Assembly (NCBI RefSeq): GCF_025143985.1
Contig: NZ_CP083568.1
Location: 1-64,000 of the forward strand
Direction of reading: 5' to 3'
Length of the DNA: 64,000 nt
Origin: Sulfitobacter sp. W027
GTDB lineage: Bacteria > Pseudomonadota > Alphaproteobacteria > Rhodobacterales > Rhodobacteraceae
Shown here: in pieces, positions 35,449 to 47,200 of the stretch
Layout of the letters: the number at the start of each line of letters is the position of its first letter
Numbering within the stretch: position 1 is the stretch's first letter
Program-made: the position numbers and the translations under genes
The notes under the pieces: model-generated
The model's input: the letters and a program-made list of their open reading frames with translations, nothing else
Told to the model about the DNA's origin: nothing
Databases searched by the model: none

Positions 35449-35842
35449 GCAACTTTAGAGAGATATTTTTCTAGGTCTGGTCTTTCGCAAAATCAGCCTG
35501 CCAAGTGTGAAATTCGTTAATACCTTGGTCATATCGCGTTATTTTGCCTTGGGCATTCGAATCAGTGACGGTTTGGAACGATTGCCTTTTAGGCTGCGCT
35601 AGAAAGCAGCTCAAGCTCCCTAGCTGTGTAAAGATCAGTCGGTGGCTTTGTCGGATGCTGGGCGTACAAGCCTTAAGATCTTTGCGCAGGCCGCACCCTC
35701 ATAAGGGTCGTACCCGGGCGCACAGCCCCTGTTTGCTCACGGCGCAAATCTTTCCGTGCAAAACGGTGGATCAGCTGCGGAGGTGTCAATTGTCTGCTTC
35801 TCCGGACGTTGTTAGTCCTAATGCAATGTCTTACAGGTGGAC

Positions 35843-38800
35843 ATGAAGGGGATCAGTACCGTGCAAGACGATTTGACTCAATTCGATGAGGCCTGCGGCG
35901 TCGAGGTCTCTGCCTACGGCTGGAATGATGATAGTTGGAGCGAGCCCAGCAGCTTCTTACAGATACATTCCGTAGATTCTGTATGGGCCTCCCTCTTCAT
36001 TCCCGAGACAGACACTAAACGCCAAACGAAACTGGTAGCCTTGTTCGATGGCGGTACTTGCAGGGTGGTCAAAGTCACGCGCGGCGAGGTTTCCAAAGTC
36101 GGGCCTTTTGTGCCGATCGACGGAAAAATTGATCTTCATGTGGTCTGTGAATACCCCGAAGCAAACAGTTTTGGCGACAAACGGAAACTGGGCGTAATTG
36201 TTCAGCTGGAAGACGCAGATAACCGCAAACATCGCGTGGAACTGAAGGCATTGAAGACAACCTTCGTTCCCCCTCTGAACCATCCCGATGCCCAGCTCGT
36301 GGCACTTGAATTTGATTACGACTTCTACCTCCAGCAGTTTGCGCCGGAAGACCGTCCAGACAATGCGTTGATGCACTATCTCCTGCTTGGATGGCACAGT
36401 GGTTTCGACCCCAACCCGCAATTTTCCGTGGCCGAGTTCAGCATGGAAGCCTCTGCGGCCGAGACGCTAGAGCGCAACCCTCTTGCCCTCGACATTTTGA
36501 AGCGTAAGCCGTTCGGGAATTCGCAAAGCGATGATCTAGCTTTGGATTTTCCTTTGGACGAAAAACTACAAGCGCTTTGGCAGTCGCTTGCTGGGGCAGC
36601 TTCTGAGCAGCGCCCCGACTTCAGGTTCGACGCAGAATTTTATCAAGAACAACACAGGAATGTCGTGTTGGACGGCATGTCTTTACAAGAGCATTTCCTG
36701 CCCTACGGCCTTAAGGGAAACGCTACGAGAAACCTCTATGGGCTGGTAGGGAGCAAGATTTCAGGATTGAAACAGAAAATCCTGGACCTGTTAAATCATG
36801 AAGAGTTGACGACCCTGATTGAGGAGAATTACCCCGACGCGCTGGAGTTGGTGTTTGAACTTCTTGCGCAGGGCGCTCCGGTAGATCAGAGCATCTCAGA
36901 CTTTTCCTCAGAACACTACTTGGAAAACTACAAAGATGTTCGCGAGGCGGGTACAATCCCCATCCTGCATTACCTTGGGCACGGGTTCCGCGAAGGCAGG
37001 CAAACCTTGGCGACATTGCGCTCACACATGTCCATCGGCCAGCAAACCTTTGATCCCTCATTGCCAACTTGCCTGATCTGTACACATGATTTCTCTAAGA
37101 CCGGGGCTCCGATGGTGGCGCTCGACATGGTCAAGGAAGCCAGTCTCACACATAATGTCATCGTCGCATCCTTACGCCCCGGAGAACTTCAGCTTGCCTT
37201 TGCGCCCTACTGCATGGTGATGTTGGCCACTGGCACCCCTTTCGAGGAGTTCGGCTATTTCAACCACGCGGCGCTCGACAAGATCGACTTCGCGATCCTG
37301 AATTCGGTAGAATCTTGGCCTTTCACAAAACTTCTGGTGAGCCGGAACATCCCCTTTGCCTCCTATATTCATGAATATACCGACTACACGCGCCCCGCGT
37401 ATAAGAGTAAATTTATCTGCTGGTTTTCAGATGTGATCGTTTATTCGTCGGACGCCGTCCGCGATAGCTGGAACCCGGCGCTGCGCGAAGTTGCTTTTGA
37501 CACCGCGCGTGACAGCTTTGTTATTCCACAGCACCGCTTGGTCGAGGGGGGCGTCACGCAGGCCGACTATCAGGACGCCCGCGCCAAGCTATCGGATATC
37601 TTAGGAATAGATTGTACGGACCGCCGGATCATTTATGGCGCTGGCCAGATTCAGATCCGCAAAGGGACGGACCTGTTCGTGATGACAGCCCAGCAAGCTG
37701 CGGCCCTAGATCCCAAAGCGATATTCATCTGGATTGGAGATGGCTACAATCACGAAGACCTCACATTTGGGGTTTGGCTGGATAAGCACATGCGCGAAGC
37801 CCATGTGAACGCAAAAGACTCCAACCTGTTCTTCCTTCCCGCTGGCCCCTACTACCTTGATATCTGCAGGGCGGCCGATGCCATGTTCATGTCGTCGCGC
37901 ATCGATCCGCTGCCCAATGTCGTCTTCGACGCAACCCGCCACGGCACGGCTGTGATCCTGTTCGAGGGATCCTCGGGGTTCGATGACGCGATCTATTCGA
38001 AATCCCCGCTGTTGCACCGCGTGGGTTTCGGCAGGCTGGACAGCGCCTGTGCGGCACTTCTCTCAGCGCCGCGGAAAGCTATGCAGTCCTTCGGCCTGAT
38101 GAGCACAGCCGAGGGACAGTTGCAGAGGCCAATCGAGGATGATCAAACCTCCACATTTTCCCCGTTCCACGAGATAAGTAGCAGGCTTGAAACCCACTTG
38201 GCGGAAAAGCGTGACACGCGGCCGCAAGAAGACTTGTACGACCTGCCGATGATGTACTCCACTGATGAGGCCCATACGGAGTTCCGAAAGCTTGAGCGCG
38301 CAAAGACCCGCCAATACGGGCGCCGGATGATCTGGAACTCTCCCGATGAAGCGATGGCAGCCGCGTCAACAACGGGCGGCTGGATGCATGAAGGAACTGA
38401 GATATGCATCTACGGGGACCTCGACGAAACGGCTAAACTGCCTGCGTTTTCGATCCACAATCATGCCTTCTATCTCGACGGTCTTGAAGAAGAAATTGCC
38501 GACTACGGCTTTTACAAGCATGCGCAGCGCATCGTCTTTACCACCGACAGCCAGAATAAGGCACGGCGGATCGCGAGCATTGGCAAAAGACATGACTTAA
38601 AAATCGAAATAATCGTCGTGCCAAACCAAGGCAGGGACATATTGCCTTTTATCAATCTGGTGACTGAGGACACGGCGGGCGCGGACGAGGATATCTGGTG
38701 CCACATCCACCGTAAGAAATCCATTCAATCCGCTGCTACGGGGGATATTTGGTGGTCCTTCCTGATGAAGGTGCTAACAGGCGGGAAGCAGAACCTTTCC

Positions 38801-39151
38801 ACGGCACTGCAGGAAATCAGCAAGGACGGTGTGGGGTTGGTGACCGCTTTTGACCCCTATATCGTAGGCTGGGACGACTCCGCGCGCCTACTGCCCCGGT
38901 TTTCCGACCGCTTCCCGCATCCGCTGCCCGCGCATCCGGTGCTGTTTCCCGTTGGGAACATGTTCTGGGTCAAGGCCGGGGTCGTGCGCCAGATGAAGGC
39001 GATCTTTGGCGACAACTACCCATGGCCAAACGAGCCGATCGCCAATGACGGCACGGAGTACCACCTCATCGAGCGTCTATGGCCGGCAGCCGTGAAAATG
39101 GTTGGACTGTCTTCGCGCTTTATGGACAAAAAGGGACAGCAGCGTGCATAG
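35843..39151 (+). CDS. GT4-rhamnan synthesis F (RgpF-like) fusion glycosyltransferase
   Basis: About 1102 residues. The first 400 hold three units of the pattern F(D/S)--(F/H)Y... then H(Y/F)L--G: FDYDFYLQQF...HYLLLGWHSG, FDAEFYQEQH...EHFLPYGLKG and FSSEHYLENYKDV...HYLGHGFREGR. These are common in bacterial surface glycosyltransferases. A GT4 domain follows (CLICTHDFSKTGAPMVALDM to FMSSRIDPLPNVVFDATRHG, about 410-790). The C-terminus from about 850 is RgpF-like: CIYGDLDET, VVPNQGRDILPFINLV, HRKKS, PVGNMFWVKA, ANDGTEYHLIERLWP. RgpF-type domains belong to rhamnose-polymer synthesis, which fits the rfb operon. ATG 35843 is used; a GTG at 35837 is in frame. Neither has ideal ribosome-site spacing. 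Confidence 0.85.
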   Translation: MKGISTVQDDLTQFDEACGVEVSAYGWNDDSWSEPSSFLQIHSVDSVWASLFIPETDTKRQTKLVALFDGGTCRVVKVTRGEVSKVGPFVPIDGKIDLHVVCEYPEANSFGDKRKLGVIVQLEDADNRKHRVELKALKTTFVPPLNHPDAQLVALEFDYDFYLQQFAPEDRPDNALMHYLLLGWHSGFDPNPQFSVAEFSMEASAAETLERNPLALDILKRKPFGNSQSDDLALDFPLDEKLQALWQSLAGAASEQRPDFRFDAEFYQEQHRNVVLDGMSLQEHFLPYGLKGNATRNLYGLVGSKISGLKQKILDLLNHEELTTLIEENYPDALELVFELLAQGAPVDQSISDFSSEHYLENYKDVREAGTIPILHYLGHGFREGRQTLATLRSHMSIGQQTFDPSLPTCLICTHDFSKTGAPMVALDMVKEASLTHNVIVASLRPGELQLAFAPYCMVMLATGTPFEEFGYFNHAALDKIDFAILNSVESWPFTKLLVSRNIPFASYIHEYTDYTRPAYKSKFICWFSDVIVYSSDAVRDSWNPALREVAFDTARDSFVIPQHRLVEGGVTQADYQDARAKLSDILGIDCTDRRIIYGAGQIQIRKGTDLFVMTAQQAAALDPKAIFIWIGDGYNHEDLTFGVWLDKHMREAHVNAKDSNLFFLPAGPYYLDICRAADAMFMSSRIDPLPNVVFDATRHGTAVILFEGSSGFDDAIYSKSPLLHRVGFGRLDSACAALLSAPRKAMQSFGLMSTAEGQLQRPIEDDQTSTFSPFHEISSRLETHLAEKRDTRPQEDLYDLPMMYSTDEAHTEFRKLERAKTRQYGRRMIWNSPDEAMAAASTTGGWMHEGTEICIYGDLDETAKLPAFSIHNHAFYLDGLEEEIADYGFYKHAQRIVFTTDSQNKARRIASIGKRHDLKIEIIVVPNQGRDILPFINLVTEDTAGADEDIWCHIHRKKSIQSAATGDIWWSFLMKVLTGGKQNLSTALQEISKDGVGLVTAFDPYIVGWDDSARLLPRFSDRFPHPLPAHPVLFPVGNMFWVKAGVVRQMKAIFGDNYPWPNEPIANDGTEYHLIERLWPAAVKMVGLSSRFMDKKGQQRA

Positions 39152-39229
39152 ACAGAAAATGTTTGGATGGCGGCCGACATGGTACTCCCATTGGCGGAAT
39201 GAACCGGCGAAAACAGGAGGCTCCGACGC

Positions 39230-40231
39230 GTGAAAGTCATATTCCATATTGGGATGGGGAAGACGGGCACCAGTTCAATCCAAACGTCCCTGCGCCAGAA
39301 TGCCGAGCTTCTTCAGGAAAATAATGCCTGCTACCTTGGCATGTGGTTCGATTTCATTGATCCCGCCTTCAACCGTATTGATGGATTCCACAGGTTTGCA
39401 CATGAGGAACCTGATGCCCTGCGCGCCCATGCAGAAACTTTCGTCGAGGTTCTCGAAAAAAAAGGCAACGCGCTTTACATTCACTCTAACGAGGGAATTT
39501 TCGGCTTGGCCGATAGGATGGAACCTTTCTTTTCGGCGTTGATCGAAAAAGGGGTAGATGTCTCCATCCTTACCTATATGCGCCCTCCGCACGACTGGCT
39601 GCCGTCAGCCTTCACCCAGTGGAACATCCGCCACAAGCAACAAAAAGGCCCCGTGCAAACATTTGCCACACGCGCGCCCACCCTATTGGGGGTCTATGCT
39701 GCCGCGCAGATCTGGCACAGGAATTTCCCTAATCACTTTGAAGCGCGGCTCTACGACAAGGGGATGGACGTTGTATCTGACTTCGCCGGGGTCGTGGGCT
39801 TGCCGCTGGTACCTCCTCAGACCCGCAGCTTGGAACGCAGCTCAGATGCGGAGACAGTCCTGCGTGCTCTGTTCAACGATCGCTTCGAAAGCCCGGTGAT
39901 GCCGGAGTTGTTCAACAACACGGTTATGCAAGGCCATGGTGGATTGCCGCGTACGATCGACGAGATGATCGGCCGCACTTTGGACTTTGAAGGTCTCGAT
40001 GAAATCGTCGCAGACCGGGCCGAACTTTTTGCCTATATCAAAGATGAGATTGGTCTGGACCTTCGGGCAGACTCTCCGTCTGGACCGCGCAAAGAGATAG
40101 ACCGTGAGACCATTCATCGCAAACTCATGGATTACCTTGTGTTTATCACCCTTGAGCAATCCCTACAGATCAGGAAGCTAAAGAAAGAGGTGGCCGAAAT
40201 AAAAGTTAACATTGGCGCACCGGATTCCTGA
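39230..40231 (+). CDS. Sulfotransferase-like protein
   Basis: The 333-residue protein starts KVIFHIGMGKTGTSSIQTSL. The GKTGTSS loop at residues 9-15 resembles the phosphosulfate-binding loop of a bacterial sulfotransferase-like family often found in capsule clusters. The segment SILTYMRPPHDWLPSAFTQW may be the 3'-phosphate-binding region. A basic, coiled C-terminus follows (SLQIRKLKKEVAEIKV). Translation starts at GTG 39230, with AGGAGG 9 bases upstream. The epimerase gene starts 1 bp after its stop. Confidence 0.75.
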   Translation: MKVIFHIGMGKTGTSSIQTSLRQNAELLQENNACYLGMWFDFIDPAFNRIDGFHRFAHEEPDALRAHAETFVEVLEKKGNALYIHSNEGIFGLADRMEPFFSALIEKGVDVSILTYMRPPHDWLPSAFTQWNIRHKQQKGPVQTFATRAPTLLGVYAAAQIWHRNFPNHFEARLYDKGMDVVSDFAGVVGLPLVPPQTRSLERSSDAETVLRALFNDRFESPVMPELFNNTVMQGHGGLPRTIDEMIGRTLDFEGLDEIVADRAELFAYIKDEIGLDLRADSPSGPRKEIDRETIHRKLMDYLVFITLEQSLQIRKLKKEVAEIKVNIGAPDS

Positions 40232-40232
40232 T

Positions 40233-41144
40233 ATGCATCGCGCGCTTGTCATCGGTGGCGGCGGCTTTATCGGTCAGCATCTCGTGCGGGCTTTGAAAAA
40301 GCGGTATGAGGTGGCGGTGCTCGATTTTGCCTCCCCCCCCGCAAACCAGATGGATGTTGACTGGGTGATGGGATCAATCACCGACAGCACCTTGGTGGCC
40401 TCTGCTGTCGATGGCTGCGATTCAGTCGTCTTTCTGGCCAATGCCTCCCTGCCTGGCTCGTCTCAAGGCGATTTCGAACGCGAGGCCACAGGACATATTG
40501 GCGCCACCCTACGCGTGGCAGAAATCTGCAAGGATCAAGGCGTTAAGAGGTTTCTCTTCGCCTCCTCAGGGGGCACTGTTTATGGCTACGATTCGCCGCC
40601 CGGCGGCCTGACTGAACACAGTCCGACTTGGCCTTTAAATGGCTACGGTGTCTCTAAGCTCTCAATCGAACATTACCTGCGGTTGATGAACACCCAAGGG
40701 CCCATGCGCACCCTATCGCTCAGGCTGTCCAACCCCTATGGCGAAGGTCAGCGCGCGCTTCGCGCGCAAGGCGTGGTTGCGGCAGCCATGCAAAATACAA
40801 TGGCAGGCACGGTTATGCCTATTTGGGGCGATGGAAGTGTCGAGCGGGACTTTATCCACGTCGAGGACGTCGCCGCAGCATTTCTGTCGGGTCTTTCCTA
40901 TAACGGAGATGCAAATGTCGTTAATATCGGCTCGGGTAAGGCCCTTTCGATCAAAGATATCCTAAAACTCACGCGCTATTACACCGGGCGCGACCTCACT
41001 GTCGATTTTCAACCCAACCGCCATATTGACGTTCACCGCAACGTCCTATGTATCGCCCGCGCCCGTGAAGAGTTGGGATGGTCCCCGCAAATCGATATCG
41101 ACCAAGGAATGGAACGTACCGCCCTATGGTGGCAAGAACTCTGA
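40233..41144 (+). CDS. NAD-dependent nucleotide-sugar epimerase/dehydratase
   Basis: The 303-residue protein is an extended short-chain dehydrogenase. It has the NAD-binding ALVIGGGGFIGQHL, then FASSGGTVYG and the catalytic YGVSK at about 140-144, and a DGSVERDFIHVEDVA segment typical of UDP-sugar 4-epimerases. It may interconvert UDP-glucose and UDP-galactose, which would feed the mutase gene that follows, but the substrate is not certain. The start at ATG 40233 lies right after the previous stop and matches family N-termini. Confidence 0.82.
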   Translation: MHRALVIGGGGFIGQHLVRALKKRYEVAVLDFASPPANQMDVDWVMGSITDSTLVASAVDGCDSVVFLANASLPGSSQGDFEREATGHIGATLRVAEICKDQGVKRFLFASSGGTVYGYDSPPGGLTEHSPTWPLNGYGVSKLSIEHYLRLMNTQGPMRTLSLRLSNPYGEGQRALRAQGVVAAAMQNTMAGTVMPIWGDGSVERDFIHVEDVAAAFLSGLSYNGDANVVNIGSGKALSIKDILKLTRYYTGRDLTVDFQPNRHIDVHRNVLCIARAREELGWSPQIDIDQGMERTALWWQEL

Positions 41145-41364
41145 AGTGAAGCAGCGCCATGTCTCACTCCGACATCTACCGGATTTGCATTCCGCGCCAA
41201 TGGCCGAGGCATCCGAGCAAGGTTTCCCCTTAGCAGCACCATGGTACACACGCCTGTGCCCATGCGCCTAATCTCAAACCAGAATCGCCGCTCCGTCCAG
41301 AGCCAAGAGCGTTGCGGCAGAAGCCGTCACCTTTAACCCCCCACTTTTGTGCAATTCTCCATAG

Positions 41365-42555
<1,191 letters not shown>

Positions 42556-42562
42556 CTGGCGG

Positions 42563-42594
42563 ATTCTGCTCTAAAGCTAAGTTTAGAGCAGAAT
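42563..42594. terminator. Bidirectional hairpin between glf and manC
   Basis: A perfect 13-bp stem (ATTCTGCTCTAAA and its complement, 6-base loop) fills the 45-bp gap between the two convergent stops. It lacks a long T run, so its strength is uncertain. Confidence 0.75.
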
Positions 42595-42600
42595 TAGGTC

Positions 42601-44055
42601 CTACCCCTTAGCACCTTGGCCACGGGCATAGACGTCCTCATAGCGGATAATGTCGTCCTCACCCAAGTAGCTGCCGGTCTGCACCTCAATCAGCACCATT
42701 GGCATCTTGCCGGGGTTCTCCATCCGGTGGACCGCTCCGAGTGGCACATAGACCGACTGGTTTTCCGAGATCAGCTTCACCTCGTCATCAACAGTGACCT
42801 GTGCGGTGCCCTCGACGACAATCCAATGTTCGGCGCGGTGATGGTGGCTTTGCAGAGACAAAGCCGCGCCGGGATGCACGACGATGCGTTTGACCTGAAA
42901 CCGATTGCCGACGACAAGGCTCTCGAACCAGCCCCATGGACGATAGTCGCGCGGCAATGTGTCGGCCTGTGCCATACCTTGGGCCTTGAGCATGCTGACT
43001 GCCTGCTTGACCCCTTGAGTATGGTCACGATGGGCGACGAGCACCGCGTCGGGCATGGCGATCGCGATAATATCTTCCAGACCAATGCCCACCAGTTGCT
43101 GCCGCGGGTCCTCGGCCCGCAGTAATGTGTTGTGGCACTCGAGAGCGGTGGCTCCTGGTGTGGTCACAACGCCCTGCGCGTCTTTTTCCCCATCGCGCCA
43201 AACAGCTTCCCAACTGCCCAGATCGGACCAGTCTCCGCTGTAGGGCACGACGCTGAGGTTGTCGACCTTCTCCATGATTGCGTAGTCGATGGAATCGTCT
43301 TCCAGTGTGGCCCAGGGATCGGGGGCCAGACGTGTGAAATGCAGGTCCTGATCGGCCTGTGCCACGGCTTGTCGCGTCGTCTCTAGCATCTGCGGGGCAT
43401 GTTTCTCGAAGGCTGTGATCAGCGCGCGGGTGGTGAACAAAAATATGCCCGCGTTCCACAGATGCTTGCCTCCCTCCATCAGGGTCTGCGCCGTGGCCGC
43501 ATCGGGTTTTTCGACAAAGCCCTCCAGCGGTTGGGCCTCAGGCGCAAAATCCGCCTCCAGTTCCTGAGACAGGGCCAGCCAGCCATAGCCCGTCTCGGGG
43601 CGCGTGGGACGGATCCCAAAAGTTACCAGTCGCCCCGCCTGCGCGGTGGGCACAGCGGCGGCGATCGCATCGCGGAACCGTTGGGCGTCTTCGATGACAT
43701 GGTCGGACGGTGCCACCAGCATCAGCGTATCGGCACCGTCGTTCTGGGCCTCAAGCGCCAACGCGCCCGCCAAAACCGCAGGAGCGGTATTGCGCGCCTC
43801 GGGCTCGATCAGCGTGGTCAAGGCCGCTTTCTCTATCGCGGCCAGTTGCTCGGTCACGACAAAACGGTAATCGGCACCGGTGACAATCAGCGGCGCACCG
43901 AAGCCAGCCCCTGAAAGGCGCAACACAGAAGCCTGAAACAGGCTCGTGTCGCCGGTGAACTTCGCGAACTGCTTGGGGTAGCTTTTGCGCGACAGGGGCC
44001 ACAAACGGGTTCCTGCTCCTCCGCACAGTAGCAGCGGGTATATCATGTCGGTCAT
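42601..44055 (-). CDS. manC: Mannose-1-phosphate guanylyltransferase / mannose-6-phosphate isomerase
   Basis: This bifunctional 484-residue enzyme makes GDP-mannose. The N-terminal two thirds are a nucleotidyltransferase (LLLCGGAGTRLWPLSRKSYPKQF, VAPSDHVI, GYGWL, FVEKPD, WNAGIFLF). The last 120 residues are a cupin isomerase domain (RPWGWFESL, then HHHRAEHWIVVEGTAQVTVDDE). The length is standard. Mannose or a GDP-mannose product is thus a likely further sugar of the polymer. A 180-bp spacer separates it from the divergent giant glycosyltransferase at 44236. Confidence 0.95.
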   Translation of the reverse strand: MTDMIYPLLLCGGAGTRLWPLSRKSYPKQFAKFTGDTSLFQASVLRLSGAGFGAPLIVTGADYRFVVTEQLAAIEKAALTTLIEPEARNTAPAVLAGALALEAQNDGADTLMLVAPSDHVIEDAQRFRDAIAAAVPTAQAGRLVTFGIRPTRPETGYGWLALSQELEADFAPEAQPLEGFVEKPDAATAQTLMEGGKHLWNAGIFLFTTRALITAFEKHAPQMLETTRQAVAQADQDLHFTRLAPDPWATLEDDSIDYAIMEKVDNLSVVPYSGDWSDLGSWEAVWRDGEKDAQGVVTTPGATALECHNTLLRAEDPRQQLVGIGLEDIIAIAMPDAVLVAHRDHTQGVKQAVSMLKAQGMAQADTLPRDYRPWGWFESLVVGNRFQVKRIVVHPGAALSLQSHHHRAEHWIVVEGTAQVTVDDEVKLISENQSVYVPLGAVHRMENPGKMPMVLIEVQTGSYLGEDDIIRYEDVYARGQGAKG

Positions 44056-44235
44056 ACGAACCTTTCATATGGTGCGTAATAATTGAAAGAGTATCAAAAT
44101 ATAACCTTGGGTATCCTCCACACAGGCCGTGTTCAAGTTGTATTGCCGTGGGTTGGCGGCAGGAACCTCTTGGAATTGCACAGGATGCTCTCGTGAGATA
44201 GATACGGCCACACCAGATCAGAGCAGGATACCCGC

Positions 44236-47200
44236 ATGCCGTTGCTTCTTCATGCCGTCATCATAAGCTGGGAAGGATACGGCGAAAAGGCGCGCGATAT
44301 CGCGCAGGCCTTGGAGGGATCAGTCGATCGGCTGACGGTAATTTACTCGAACAAGGACAATCGCCCCGAAACGGGCCCTGGCACCTGGGTCCAAGTCCCG
44401 CAAAGCTGGTATTACGGTGCCAAGTTCCGCGCCGCGCTTGACATGATTGGCGCTGACGAAATCATGCTGCAAGTCCATGCGGACGCGCATAGTGAAGACT
44501 GGGCGGCACTGGCGCTAAGGTGCGCAGCGTGCTTCGATGCACGCGACGACCTCGGGATATGGACACCCGATATCACTTGGACGCCCTGGCCCTCGGAGGT
44601 GGTTGGACGGGGGGTGATTAGTGGCACCACTCTGCTGAGGGTCGCCCAGACCGATGGCATCGTCTGGGCCCTACATCCTGCGCTCTATCCTGCATTGCGC
44701 GCGCTGGATTACAGCGGCAATAATCTGGGTTGGGGGATCGATTGGGTGGCACTATATGATAGCATGCAAAAAGAAAGATTGGTGGTTCGCGACCTGTCTC
44801 AAGCCGTCAGTCACCCACGCAGCCGCGGCTATCACAACGCTGAAGCCGCCCAGCACATGAAGAACTTTCTCGGCCAACTTCCCGCATCCGATCAGCGTGA
44901 GATCATGCGCTTGCATGCCGATCTGGAGACACGCAAAAATGCCATGGTCCCCGACTATCACGTTTCAATCGCGCCATTTGACCACGCCCTCATTCCCTCG
45001 GAGACAGCTTTCATGCCATCATTCTTTTCCGCATCCCATTCTGCTGCGAAAATTGCCGAGGTTTTCGTTGTAGGCGGCAATGTCTATGTGAAAGCGGCTG
45101 GCAAAAACATTGAGGCAGACCTTGCCATCGACGTTGGGGGGCGGCAGTTCCCGCTTAAGCAGATGGAGGATAAGCCACCTCTCTCCCATATCACTCAAAA
45201 CTTTCCATTGGTCGCACAGAAAAGCACCACCACCTACCAACAGCTTGATGATCTGGGTGAATGGCAGATGGACGGGTGGCACACCCTCCGCGTCATTCCC
45301 GATTTCAAATCACGCACCCAGAAAATCGACCTCGGTGGTGAGCTGGTCATTGAGCCTCAGGATGGGCCGCGCGTATTTCTGGCCAATCTGGCCCAGCATA
45401 GGGCCAAGGGAGATCTGATCGTCCGACTTCGCAATGGTGATGGCCATGTCTTGCACGAACTGCGCTGCTCCTTCGGCAGCGGTCATGTAGGGGGAACAGA
45501 CCCTGATCTGTACCAGCCGGTGGAACTCCCCCTGCCTCAAAGCGACCGGACGCTGCATCTAAGCCTCCACCTCGATAGCCGCGACTCCGCGGCGACCACA
45601 CAAGATGCCCCGGCCGTCTTTTTCATCGCGCGTCCGCGCTTGCGCGCCGCCGGCACGACTGGCATGTCGGCCCTGGTGGCCAATGCCACGCACGCCGAAA
45701 CCCCCGTGCCGGGGGCCAGATGGTACCGCGCCACCATCGACACGGTCTCCCAGGGCCGTGGCACGGAGATCGCACTGGCATCAGGCAAGGAGCGCCACAC
45801 GCTGATGTCCCTGCAGCCGCTGTCTCTGTCCCTGCGCAACGATTGGGGGCATGTCCTGGACTTCAATTCCGATCAGACCCTGCCTGCCACCGTCTGGCTG
45901 AACGGAGCACCTGGCTTCGCGATCCACCTCAAACAGGGCCACAATAGCCTGCGCTTTCCGGCGGAATACCTAACCGGGCAACATACGCTGCTCGATATAC
46001 GCGATGCCTCCGGCAGCGTTAGTCTCTGGCGCAACTGGTTCCTGCCGCGCCGCCAGACCACAACGCTTGATACGCTGATTGCAGAAACGAAAGGCCCCTA
46101 CCCCAGCGATCTCTTCCCCCAGTCGCCACAGCGCTTCAGCGCGCTGCGCAACCACCTTGCCGATGGCACGGACCCCGAACTGCTGCCCCAACTCAGCATT
46201 GCCATTGAGGCATTGGAGGCGGGCCATGAGAACCTCAAGCGCAAGCCGCTCGTCTTTCCTCAGGTGGAAGCCCCCGATGTCTCGGTCGTCATTCCCGCCC
46301 ACAACAAGGTTAACGTAACCTATGCCTGCCTCGCCGCGCTGCTGCTGGCATGGAACAAGGCCAGCTTTGAGGTGATCCTGGTCGATGATGCCTCCACGGA
46401 TGAAACCGCAGAGATCGAGAATTTGGTCAGCGGCATTACTGTAATCCACAACGAAGAAGCCCAGCGGTTCATCCGGGCCTGCAATGCGGGGGCCGCCCGC
46501 GCACGTGGGAAGTACGTGGTGCTGCTCAACAATGACACCGAGCCTACGACAGGCTGGCTCGACGCGCTCATCGACGCGTTTCATCGTTTTCCCAATGTGG
46601 GCCTTGTCGGCTCCAAGCTGCTCTATCCCGACGGGACATTGCAGGATGCGGGCGGCATCATTTGGAATTCGGGTGATCCGTGGAACTACGGAAACCGTCA
46701 GAACCCACATGACCCTCGTTTCTCCTATGCCCGCCAGGCAGATTATCTGTCGGGTGCCGCGATGATGACCACCAAAACCATCTGGGACGAGGTTGATGGC
46801 CTCAGCAGCTATCTGGAGCCGATGTATTTCGAGGATACCGATTTCGCCTTCAAGGTTCGCGATGCGGGCTATACGACCTGGTATGTGCCTTCCTCAGTCG
46901 TCTACCACTACGAGGGAATGACCAGCGGGACCGATACATCCAAAGGCTACAAACGCTATCAGGAAGTCAACCGGCCCAAGTTCAAACGCAAATGGGCCCG
47001 GGCGTTCAGCAATTTTTCTAAGACCGGCACAGCACCCGATCTGGAAAAGGACCGTGGCATCATCGGCCGGGTGTTGTTCGTCGATTCCACAACCCCGATG
47101 CCTGATCAAAGCGCGGGCAGCTACGCTGCGGTCCAGGAAATCAAGCTGGTCCAGTCACTGGGGTACAAGGTAACGTTCATCGCGGAAAACGTTGCCTATA

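Larger units (their letters stand above)
34923..35842. other. 920-bp non-coding regulatory region between regulator and glycosyltransferase
   Basis: No gene is supported. The region is AT-rich compared with its flanks. It contains two dyad elements (35167-35190 and 35431-35448) and must hold promoters for the leftward regulator and the rightward glycosyltransferase. Its length allows for a long 5' leader or a small RNA, but I found no clear terminator inside it. Confidence 0.6.
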
